From contig OU342816.1 in the NCBI GenBank assembly GCA_910591455.2, positions 1,740,589 through 1,804,588 on the forward strand: a stretch of 64,000 nucleotides of DNA, written 5' to 3'. The notes under the pieces are model-generated. The model was not told the origin of the DNA. It did not search any database and saw nothing but the letters and a program-made list of their open reading frames with translations. The number at the start of each line of letters is the position of its first letter. Within the stretch, counting starts at the first letter, position 1. The position numbers and the translations under genes are program-made. Below are positions 1-10,141 of the stretch, in pieces. The DNA is from Pholis gunnellus (Eukaryota > Chordata > Actinopteri > Perciformes > Pholidae).

Positions 1-288
1 ACGATAATAAAGAAGGGCTATTTTATACTTTTAAAGCTGCACTCGGCTAGATTTTCAGTAAATAATCACCTGATAGAACAAACGAGGCGGCAATAGAGAC
101 AAACCTCTTGCACTGTAATCAACACATTCATTACGCTTTACAAAAAGTGGATTCTAGTTTTGGATTCAACAGGAAAGGACTGAACAGTAACAAGTAAACA
201 CTGATAGTCGGTTATCTCTTGTTTCTATCTAGTGCAGCTTTGTGGATCGATGTTTGACTTTGTAGAAAAAACTACAAAACGTTCTTAC
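1..288 (-). other. fstl4 intron (continues beyond window)
   Basis: This is AT-rich intron downstream of the last visible exon. It holds no exon, repeat or RNA gene that I can recognise. Confidence 0.7.
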
Positions 289-396
289 CTGAAGAGTCGG
301 GTGTGTTCGGTCCATATCCCCCCACGTCAGGACCCAAATCTGGTCATGGGACTTGTCGTAGAGCATCTTGACTGGAAAGGGATCTGTTGTTACGGC
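289..396 (-). CDS. fstl4: fstl4 exon: C-terminal region (YDKSHDQIWVLTWG)
   Basis: The exon has 108 bases, 36 codons, phase 0 at both ends. It encodes AVTTDPFPVKMLYDKSHDQI, then WVLTWGDMDRTHPTLQ. YDKSHDQ-WVL-WG is the family signature in this region. The acceptor is ctcttccag before GCC and the donor is CAG followed by gtaaga. It lacks a start codon and is short, so it is easily missed by ORF searching. This is the last exon before the left edge. Roughly 350 further C-terminal residues should lie beyond position 1. Confidence 0.92.
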
Positions 397-3300
397 CTGG
401 AAGAGACGGACAGAGCGAGGAACCGATTAGATGAAGTGTTCTTGAGCTAAATTGAATTAAAGTTCTGTTCATTGGTGCTAAAAAGACACAGAAGTGCAGC
501 TGAACAGAAACCTGCCCGTCACACGCGCAATTTACACTGACTGGTCGTTCAGTCGTTTAGTTTGATTAATGTATTTCTATTGTACATATTGTGTTGTTTA
601 TGTATGCACTGTGTTAACAATAGGTGATAATAACAGACAGGAAAGGATTGTTTCAATATGTATTGACACAATAAAGTATATATATATATAAATCAAAGTT
701 ATACTGGCAAAAGTTGATCAATGTTAAATATTAACAAAACACTGTTCTATGTAAGTAAGAGGAATCTGGAATGATGAGCTTATTGTTGTTACATGATTTT
801 CCATCAGACGGCTCTGAAGTTTATTTTTCAACTGTAAAATGTCCCACTCAGTACATGAGCTGGGCACACATTCTTTAAGAATCAAATTGTAGCAATCCTG
901 ATCGAAAATCATGCTAAAAAACAAACAAACCCTGTGTGTGTCTGTGCTGGCCTCAAATACACAAACACCAGTATTACAAACCTAACAACAAGCCTTAGCA
1001 ACTGGGCGTCCCCAGCGTAAGCTGTGGTGGAACCAGCCCACCAGTGAGAGCCCTTCAGCAACATCCTTCATGCTTTACTCGTCAGGCACACATACGAAGG
1101 AGTCTTCTAACTGAGATATTTTAAAAACAGGATGATTTGGGGCAAACTAAATAATGGATGGCAGCAAAAAACTGGATGTTGTTGAATGCAAAAAAACGCA
1201 TTTGTAAGAACCGCAAATGTGCAGAGGACCAAGGGTCAGTTCCCAGAAATCAATCTTGCGAACGTTGCTTCCACGCAATTTCACAAATGACTCAATTGGA
1301 AATGTATCTGCAATTTGCTACAGTCCTCTTGCATGACTGCGTTGTAAGTAGGAGCTCGCTGTAATGATTTAAACGTGTCAAAATTAAGAGGAAGTTGCAA
1401 CAATTCGGTGAGACAAACCCCAGCGCTCTGCCCGACCTCTTAAACATACTCGGGTGCAACACATCTCCATTGAATGGAGTACGGAGGTGGAAATGCCAGA
1501 AACTGAAAGGAAAGCTCTGACAGCATGTGCACTCTTACTGCGTTTCTGCTGGAGAGGTTTTTAGTGAAGACATCTGACACACATCAGGTGAAATAACAGA
1601 AAGAATACAGAATAACTTGCAGAAAAAGTGAAAGGGAAGAGTAGCACGGAAAACCTAGAGAGATGTGGAGGTGGGGGTGTGTTCAACCTCAGGCCTGCTG
1701 CAATGTCAACAACAAGGAATAACACAATCCATTACCCTGCTTCTGGCCGGGTGGACAGGGAGCTGCTGACACCCTCGCCAGTGGAGCGAGACCACAAGCT
1801 CTGTGTTCAGTAATGGGAGGTCCAGCCCTCCGCTCTGCACTGGTCAGCCAAGTGTCAACTCAGCATGTGTGTATGTACACTATGTGGAGATGGAGGACGG
1901 CGTGTCTGAATTTGCCTGCGTTTAGCTCTCTACATGATGGGAGCCGAGGTAAAGCTGAGGTGAGGCCCACAATGCAGCAGAATGAGAGTCAGTGGACTGG
2001 ATTTTGTGAATGCTTTAACTTTAATCCTCAAAGGTACAGGCTTTCACTAGATGTCTTATATATTGTTGTTTTCAGAATAAGCCGCGTTACTCAGAAATGC
2101 CATTTATTATTAGGAGATGTCAACAGGAATTCTATTTGTATTTAGTGGGCTAGTGGAAAGACTTCTATTCAATCAGACTTGTTTTAGCAACCAGAGGAGT
2201 CGCCCCCTGCTGGACATTAGAAAGAATGCAAGTTTGTGACACTTCCGCATTGGCTTCACCGCAGGTTAACGCCTGCTACAGACCACTAACCTGCTTGCTT
2301 GCACAGAGCCCATTTACCAGTTAAACATCATCCATTACAGCAGAATGTTGTAGGTATTTTACCAGGAACCTCACCTAAAATGAAACCAGCTATCGGTAGT
2401 CACTCTATCACTACTCCTGATAACTGCTCAGATTATTTTTCTGGGCACAACGTTTATGAACCCAACATGTTGCTCACATAGTCTTATATCACAAAGAGGT
2501 CCTTAAGTTTCCTGAACATCTTACCAGTTAGTTTTTCTGTAATCCTGCTCAAAAACAGACAAACAAACCAGAATCTTTATCTTTTCACTTCAAAGATCGT
2601 GAAGTATTTCTGAAACAGTTTGAAACCAGATGCTCATTTGAGCTCAGTGAAAGAAAAAAGCCCAAAAGAAACCTAAAAGACAAATTGCCGGCCGCCTCCC
2701 ACCGATTTTCTGCGACGCAAAATAATCCACCAAAGTGTGTTAAAGCGAGGACGTAACCAGAGGTCTTTGCCATCTGGCTCTCTCTTTAATTAGCCGATGT
2801 GCCGTTTGTTTTCCTACTCGGTGGGAGTCTTACCTGGCACAGGTCTGACACATCAGAGCCAAGGTTAGATCCCTTTGTGGAAAATAGATTACAAAAGGTG
2901 CAATTTCACTTGCATGCAACAGCATGAAAACTACATGAAAGCCTATATTAGTGCAGCTTCTCCACATGTTTACGGCCTTCATCTCGTGTCTGCTGGAGAT
3001 CATGAAGACGAAGACAACTTTTCATGAGAGGGAGAAAAAACATCCGCTCGGATCTAAATGTGCTTTTTTCTTGATGGAGCTATTTATGTGACATCTATTG
3101 TGTTTATTCCTCCCTAATATTGATTACACTCTCTTCTTTGTGACAGTCAAAGTTTATGACTAAATATACTAAAGGTGGGTGTATTCTTACAAATAAACCT
3201 TGCTGGTGTAATCTCATACTTCATAAGGTCACTGCGTTTGGTCTCCTCTGTGAGGATAATTAATGCAGCATTCTGACTTTACCATTTAAAACTGTAATTA

Positions 3301-4525
3301 ATTGTTGTGTCCACGCATCCTGCTGTCTTCTTTCTGGTTTTAAAGGCCATTGTTGAAAGGAAGCTACAAATGTGTTTTATAAAAAAAACAAAAAAAAAAC
3401 ACAAAAGAGCTTTGAAATACCAGAGAAAGAGAAGAAAGGAAGTAAAAAAGGAGGATGCATTAACCTCCTGCACCCAAAGGCCAGGGAGGGTCTCCAAGAG
3501 GAAGAGAGAGGGGGAGAGGCGAGAGAGCGATAGGGCGATCAAGGGGAGAGAGCAGTTTTACAGTGTTGGAGGAGGAAAGAGAGGAAAGGGGGGGGGCAGC
3601 TGCTGGGCAGCAATACACCGACAGGTCTCGACCTGAACTTCAAATGCTGTGCCAGAAAGACACAACTCTGCTTCTCCTCTCATTATATCTCTTCACATTC
3701 TTTGGGTTTTCATGTGATAATATATTCTTTAAGTAAAAAAAAAAAAGAGACTTACATTACAACAATCTTTGCCTTCATTTTACTTATCTCCCTTCTCCTC
3801 TCCCGCCTCCTGCCTCCTCAGTATTAATGATGTTGACCCTGGAAAGAACACCTGAGGGATTCAGTCTCTAAACAGCCGTTACAGGCAAGATGAATGGCGC
3901 GGCAGCCGGCACCCACCTGGGCACCATATTGTTTCCAGCGCTTGAGGTTGCATTTGATTTATTTCCCCTTGCATGTGGTCTCCTTACGTCAGCGGCAGTT
4001 CAATAGCGTTGAATCGACTGCACTTCCCGTCGGTGATGCTGTTTGACATGGAGCCAAACATCGGCTGAACGGATGTAAATCGACTGGATGTGCTCAAATG
4101 TTTTGAATGCATCAAACTTTTCTTTCCCCCCCAAAGACTTGGGCCAGAATTCAATTTAGCTCTGGATACTGGAGAAAAGCAGCACTGGGTACGATATTAA
4201 GATACAAATATATCTTCTATTATCATTTTAAATCATTTAACGGCACCGCAGAAGACGACAGCATCTCATCTCACCTGTCCAGCAGCTTACAATGATTAAC
4301 TCTTTACCACTCGAAATGTAAAATGTAAAATCTCTGATCACATTTATGTCTAAAAGACTGATGCTAGAGTTATGTGTTGCAGGCAAAAAGTAGTCATCCT
4401 CAACAGTTGATGAGCCATGTAACAGTTTTCCACATAGCAGCAGTCACTATCTGATAGATGAATAATCCCCGAGATGTTCTGACTCTTCGGTGTGTTTGAC
4501 AGACGCGAGTAACGGCTCCACCCAC
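397..4525 (-). other. fstl4 intron, 4.1 kb
   Basis: This intron separates the two most C-terminal exons seen. It contains a short (TA)n near 677-691, a degraded copy of dispersed repeat family A at about 2155-2285, and a purine-rich stretch at about 3412-3600 ending in a G tract. The rest shows nothing I can assign. Open frames inside it are short and have no family resemblance. Confidence 0.75.
2155..2285 (-). repeat. Dispersed repeat family A, degraded copy 1
   Basis: It shares cttctat, then accagaggagtcgccccct, then the ggacattagaaagaatgca region, then ggcttca and a caggttaacgcctgc-like stretch, with 28075-28195. It lies in the same orientation as that copy and opposite to 19998-20531. 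It is short and diverged compared with the other two. Confidence 0.75.
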
Positions 4526-4675
4526 CTGCACCACCTTCTGTGCTTGAGTATCGACGACCAGCAGCCGGCTCAGGAGCGGCTGGGTCACGTAGATGTACTT
4601 GTCCCTGATGTTGACTGCTGAGGACCACACGCAGTGCTGAGGTGACACCCCCTCACCTTTAGGGCACATCTCCTC
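4526..4675 (-). CDS. fstl4: fstl4 exon: C-terminal region, first propeller-like strands
   Basis: The exon has 150 bases, exactly 50 codons, phase 0 at both ends. It starts EEMCPKGEGVSPQHCVW, with two cysteines that probably pair, then SSAVNIRDKYIYVTQPLLSR, then LLVVDTQAQKVVQ. The alternation YIYVTQP / LLVVD resembles beta-propeller blades, as expected for the C-terminal half of this family. The acceptor is tctcccccag and the donor is CAG followed by gtgggt. LSRLLVVDTQAQKV is closer to FSTL4 than to FSTL5. Confidence 0.93.
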
Positions 4676-5628
4676 CTGGGGGAGAACCAAACAGAGAGCA
4701 GAGAGCATGATGGGAGGAAGAAAGAGAGCAGCAGAGGGAGGAGAAGATGTCCTGGTGTGTCATAGATCAGCAGGATGATGCTCTTTTCATTACTTATTTG
4801 TTATATACATTCATGCAGATTTTATTGTGACATTTGATGTTTTAATAACCACTGGAACACAGATCATTGCATTGGAGAGCAAGTTAATAATTAAGCCTAT
4901 TTTTGCCAAATTAAGGGGTAAGATCTGGATCTATCAGTTATTTTAATTATTGATTCATGTTAATTAATTAATTGTTTAATCCATAAACTTAAAAAAGGCC
5001 AAGCGCACAGAGCCCACGGTGTGGATTTATTATTCTGAATGAGCCTCAAGATGAACTCATTTGATCACTCAGTGCAGCACTAATGCTGTTAATATATATT
5101 AATATTGAAAAACTGTTTTTATTAATGTGAAGTAAGGCAACATTATACGTAACACACCTCCAAACAAAGGGATAGTTCAAAGGGCTTTATATGATACATA
5201 AAAGATATTTATAGACAAGATATAAAGGAAACATATACATGGGATTTAAAAGGAGCAAAGTATAATAAAAGATACACATAAGATGAAATAGAATAAAACA
5301 AGTTGAGCAGGGGAATTCAGATCACCGTGCAGCTGTAAATAAACAGCCCCGAATAATGAAATAAAAGGTTTAAGCCAAACGAACGAACAATTACAACGAT
5401 AATGTTGATTTTCACCATATTACCCAGTCCTACCAAAGGCACGCTTCATTCCAATAACACTTTTATTATTGATGCTACTAAAAATGTTTCCCCTCGAAAG
5501 TTAGAAATCAGATTTTAAATCAGTTGAAAACTTCCACAAATTCATAAACTACGACTGACTCGAGTAACATATCGCCTCTGCAGGCTCTGCAGCCTGCTGT
5601 CTTTGCTGACAAGACATTAATGTGTGCG

Positions 5629-5668
5629 CACACGCAAACACACACACACACGCACACACGCACACAAG
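5629..5668. repeat. Imperfect (CA)n microsatellite
   Basis: About 40 bases of CA dinucleotides interrupted by cgc and caa variants. It is intronic. Confidence 0.9.
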
Positions 5669-6695
5669 CAAAGGTTATGTTTCAAGAGTTTCCACCTCAC
5701 CAAAGTGGAGAAACTGCTGTTTACAGCAGGAACCGGCTAACACACGGCTTATTGAGTTTGTATTGATCTCTGATACGATTACAGGGTCCTGTAAAACCCA
5801 AATCCCTCAGAGGAACAAGCAACGCTTACCATCTAAAGCCCGTTGCTCTGTGAGAGGGATGTTCTCCAGAGGATTAAAAACCTCAGGGTCCGTGGTACAG
5901 ACTCTACACAGTCTATACAGTTGACTAATGGACACAAGTAATCCCATTACATTAGTAAGGTGAGGAGCCCCACGCTGACAACAGGGAGGGGCAGAGGGGG
6001 AAGGATGGCCTTCATTGTGCGGGCAATTTCCTTCCACCCTAAAACTGAATAACAGAATAACACAAGATGGATGGTGACGATCGACAGCTCAGTGATTTAT
6101 CGTGTTTACATCGTGTCGGTGAGCTCAGCTTGGACCTTCAGAGTCCAATGGATTATGGGATGCCCCCTCCTCGATTTGTGGACTAATCGCTCGTTGACTA
6201 AGATCTCTTAATTTGACCCGTCGTTCTTTATGCTGATTGACTCAATTTCAAGAAAATCTCTGATGAACACAAGATTTAAAGTGGTGCTTTGTGGCATGAT
6301 TGTTTTGTGGAGAAACAGTTTTACAAATCTTCAAACGTAGGTTAACATTGTATGCCTGATTTAAGTTTAAACTTGCAAACACACTTACAATAAGTTCACT
6401 TATTAAAGCACTATTTACATGTCTGGGGATTTTACAAAGAAGGCCAATTCACTTTTAAATGCTTTAGAAACAGGAGGTCTTAAAAAGCTTCATTTGAGTT
6501 TATACTGTGCAGCTTACAGACTGTTTACAGGATATTCAACCTTTGTTTCTTTATAAAGCTTTTAATACTTCACTTCTTTCTTTACAGAGCTTGTAGAAAG
6601 GCAATAAAGTAGTCCATGAATATGAGATATGAGTTTACAGTTAATTACAATCCCTCCTCGGCAATGTGGATGTTGGTTTATTATGGCCTTTTGCC

Positions 6696-7530
6696 GGTTA
6701 CACCTTCAGTCTATAGGTTACACCTTCAGTCTATGGGTTACACCTTCAGTCTATAGGTTACACCTTCAGTCTATAGGTTACACCTTCAGTCTTTGTGTTA
6801 CACCTTCAGTCTATGGGTTACACCTTCAGTCTATAGGTTACACCTTCAGTCTATGGGTTACACCTTCAGTCTTTGTGTTACACCTTCAGTCTATAGGTTA
6901 CACCTTCAGTCTATGGGTTACACCTTCAGTCTATGGGTTACACCTTCAGTCTATAGGTTACACCTTCAGTCTATAGGTTACACCTTCAGTCTATGGGTTA
7001 CACCTTCAGTCTATAGGTTACACCTTCAGTCTATGGGTTACACCTTCAGTCTTTGTGTTACACCTTCAGTCTATAGGTTACACCTTCAGTCTATAGGTTA
7101 CACCTTCAGTCTATGGGTTACACCTTCAGTCTATAGGTTACACCTTCAGTCTATGGGTTACACCTTCAGTCTATGGGTTACACCTTCAGTCTATGTGTTA
7201 CACCTTCAGTCTATAGGTTACACCTTCAGTCTATAGGTTACACCTTCAGTCTATGGGTTACACCTTCAGTCTATGGCTTACACCTTCAGTCTATGGGTTA
7301 CACCTTCAGTCTATAGGTTACACCTTCAGTCTATAGGTTACACCTTCAGTCTATAGGTTACACCATCAGTCTATGGGTTACACCTTCAGTCTATGGGTTA
7401 CACCTTCAGTCTATGGGTTACACCTTCAGTCTATGTATGGGTTACACCTTCAGTCTATGTATGGGTTACACCTTCAGTCTTTGGGTTACACCTTCAGTCT
7501 TTGGGTTACACCTTCAGTCTTTGGGTTACA
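6696..7530. repeat. 20-bp minisatellite, about 41 copies
   Basis: This is a tandem array of the unit ggttacaccttcagtctata. Almost all variation is confined to the last few bases (atag, atgg, ttgtg, atgtg, atggc). One copy has caccatcag. Two copies near 7419-7466 carry a four-base tatg insertion, giving 24-bp units, and the last copies have tttggg. The array ends by decay at ggttacactcgttg. The tightly conserved 12-base core implies recent expansion or homogenisation. Three units make 60 bp, a multiple of three, so long open frames run through it, but these are a by-product of the period. Confidence 0.98.
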
Positions 7531-8164
7531 CTCGTTGTCTTTTTGATTTTTCGTAGTTCATTTAATTTGTTCGCCCTCATGCATAAAAAGTACTGTGGTG
7601 GATGTAACATGTCCTTTCTCTTTGATATGGACCTGCATTCTTCAAATCCTTCGTTAGGCGTTCCTCGATGTTTTTAATAGGCGTGGTTAAATAGTTTCAT
7701 ATAAGTTTGGCCCAACACAATTCCATGGCTGGAAACAAAAAAACAACCGATGGAGGAGTTGGATGAGGAGACGTTGCTGTGCTCAGAATAAATGAGGCGG
7801 TTGTTGTTCTGAGCATGAAACCTCGTACCTCGCAGAGCTTGTTTGGAATATGGCACCAAAACCTAATTAGACCTATTACTGACTAAGATGCTCTAGCGGT
7901 GTACCTGATGTGTCTTGATTGTTTGAGTGCATGCCTTTCTTAATGTAACAAACTAAGTGACATCTTTCTGCTTTGCACATGATTTGATTTTGAAAGGCAG
8001 CAGCTCAGCAGCCACCCTAAAATCTATTTAGGAATATATGGAGGGATTTTTAAACTGACATATAGGCTTCTCAAGCCAATACATGGCCATTCTGTAATCT
8101 ACTTTAATCCTATTAAATCTACTACACTTGACAGTAAAAGAAGAAAGACATAACGTGCACTTAC

Positions 8165-8283
8165 ATAGGTAGCAACAATCCTCTCTGTCCGCTTCATGTG
8201 TCTGCGTATCTCACATTCGCTGGGCTGAAGGACGGTGACGCCCTCATCAGAAAACACGTAGAACATATTCCCCACACTCAACC
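8165..8283 (-). CDS. fstl4: fstl4 exon: linker into C-terminal propeller-like region
   Basis: The exon has 119 bases: two bases completing glycine, then 39 codons. It encodes LSVGNMFYVFSDEGVTVLQP, then SECEIRRHMKRTERIVATY. The SVGNMFYVFSDEG stretch is the FSTL4 form (recalled FSTL5 has GIGNMFYVFYEDG). The acceptor is tctcctccag before GG. The donor is ACC TAT followed by gtaagt, a strong consensus site (phase 0). Confidence 0.92.
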
Positions 8284-9414
8284 CTGGAGGAGAAGACAGG
8301 CAGACATGGAACCGTTGACAAATGTGCTTAAAAAAAAGGCAACAAACACAAATTAAAAAAACAGCAGAAAATCCCTGCTCCCATCTTATCTGACATTTGT
8401 GATGGACATTTCAATTTCCCCCGCTGGAGGACATGCAGCGAGGATCCTGTTAGCATGCTATCGCGTCAGCGGGGATGGGCAGTGTGCGGCTGCTAGCCGT
8501 TACAAAGGGCCCTGTCAGCAACATGTCCACAACATACTGTAGCAGGAGGCGTCAAATTAAAGGCGCCGTCTCTTACAGGGAGCGATTCACATCTCGCTCT
8601 GAGTTAGCGAGGATCAAAGTCTGACGTTGAGGCATTTGGATGAGCAACACGCTCTCTACAGCTGTCAGGGATTCATCACATGAGCGTAAAGCACATTAAC
8701 AGGCTCGCGGCATGCGTGGACTAAAACTATCATGATGATTGATTTGTTGGGCGGTTAAGACATATTTTTGCTGCGAGATTTACATAGGGACACCGGAGAA
8801 ATTCAAAAATATATATATTCATGCGATCCATGTGTGAATTACAGAGACAAGCTCAGACACAACACACACACATTGTGTTAATGAAGGAGCTCACAGCGCT
8901 CACACCGTACTCTAAACCACACGGTTTGCTTTTGGCTTAAAGCTGTTGTGTGATGTATACAAAGCAGATTGTGTTTGTATTGCACTCTAAACCGCAGTGA
9001 GGTTTCCAGTGCGGTAGCACAACTGTTCCTGATGATGTGGTAATAGCCTATATATATTTATATATATATGTATAGTACAAAGACAGGATGGATACTGCTG
9101 ACAACCACAAGGTTGTTGTTCTTGTGGTCACCACACTGGGTAAATGCTTCCTCCCCAGGTGATCTATGAGAGCGAGCGCTCGCAAAGCAACAGGATGAAA
9201 CACCGTGGGCACGCACGGAGGAAAGATATTCTTGAAGTAAAGTTTTTGCTGGAGAGAAAACACCTTTGTGATCCTTTTGGATAGCACGGCAAACATCTTG
9301 GAAAGTGTATAGGTATCAAAGCTGCAGGCCCTGAAGAGCCACAAAAACATGCCCACCCATATCTTCTACTCTTAACGAGAGCACAAGAGCCTTTTGAGGA
9401 CTGTAATGTATTAC
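8284..9414 (-). other. fstl4 intron, 1.1 kb
   Basis: This intron lies between the microexon and the exon at 8165-8283. It has short AT repeats near 8809-8818 and 9050-9070 and no recognised element. Confidence 0.75.
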
Positions 9415-9441
9415 CTTCTTCTCTCCACAGAATGTTTGCAA
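9415..9441 (-). CDS. fstl4: fstl4 27-base microexon (LANILWREE)
   Basis: The exon is only 27 bases: two bases, eight codons and one base. With the C from the exon above it reads LANILWREE, and the trailing G completes a glycine with the next exon. This is the invariant linker after the second Ig domain in FSTL4/FSTL5. The acceptor is gaatctgcag and the donor is AAG followed by gtaata, which is weak. A pyrimidine-rich stretch precedes the acceptor in the transcript. Both ends are phase 1, so it can be included or skipped without a frameshift. Finding it depended on homology and exact phase matching with both neighbours. Confidence 0.9.
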
Positions 9442-10006
9442 CTGCAGATTCAGCCATCGAGGAATAGAAAGGGGAAGAAAAGAGAGGAGGACATGAAATC
9501 ACCTTGTGGGGAAAAAAAGAGACAATTCCTCCAAGAAACAGAGGAGGAGACTTCTCTCGGACAAATCATATCTGACAAGCTACAAAATGCTCCTCGCTGC
9601 TTTTGACGGGATCATATTTCTTCCTAAATCGAGAGATCACTCAGAAGTCATCGATGATTCTGTTTAACTTCATCTGGCCCCCATAAGCTCTTTCTAGCTG
9701 GCGATGGTTAACTTGGGACTCGTCACAGTGATGCAATCCACTGAAAGACCAAATATCAAAGACACATCAAATATGTGATTTGAGTGCCTGTCCCCCGCTA
9801 TGAATTATGGGATAAAATGAGAAACTAGTGCTGCGTGACTCCCCACATCTGTTAGGTTGGGATATTGTCACGCTGATATTGTGTAGTTACTAAAAGAGGC
9901 TTATATCTTTGTGTAATTTTCGCTTTCTGGCATTCTCTTTGACAGAGATAATGTTCTTTATTTTGTAACTTTCCACAGTAAAAGTTGAAATCTGACAATG
10001 ACTCAC
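9442..10006 (-). other. fstl4 intron, 565 bp, upstream of the microexon
   Basis: This is the shortest intron in the window. The plus strand at 9447-9530 is purine-rich, giving the transcript a pyrimidine-rich stretch before the microexon acceptor. A TGC lies within six bases of the acceptor, where microexon splicing regulators of the SRRM4 type are known to bind. That role is inference. Confidence 0.75.
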
Positions 10007-10141
10007 GTGTCTTCTTGGCCGAGTCTTCGACAAACAGAGAGGAGATATCCTCGTCCACGCCCACCTCGTTCTTGGCGATGCATGTGTAGGCGCCGGTGTC
10101 CTCGTACCGGACGCTGCCAATTAAGAGCTCGCTTCCGTTTG
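10007..10141 (-). CDS. fstl4: fstl4 exon: Ig domain 2, second half
   Basis: The exon has 135 bases: two bases, 44 codons and one base. It begins NGSELLIGSVRYEDTG, with NGS a likely N-glycosylation site. It then carries the second Ig cysteine in AYTCIAKNEVG and ends GVDEDISSLFVEDSAKKT, one of the most conserved stretches of FSTL4/FSTL5. The acceptor is cttcttgtag before CA and the donor is ACA C followed by gtgagt. Phase 1 at both ends makes the exon frame-neutral. Confidence 0.94.

Larger units (their letters stand above)
4676..8164 (-). other. fstl4 intron, 3.5 kb, hosts minisatellite
   Basis: This intron contains an imperfect (CA)n at 5629-5668 and the 20-bp minisatellite at 6696-7530. Purine-rich sequence at 4676-4750 forms the pyrimidine tract of the downstream acceptor. 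No other feature was recognised. Confidence 0.75.

Noticed and set aside
3307..3636. Lys/Arg-rich 109-codon plus-strand frame
   Set aside because: Product of a purine-rich tract; low complexity.
6696..7530. CRISPR-like array
   Set aside because: Units are contiguous 20-mers with no spacers, in a vertebrate intron. It is a minisatellite.
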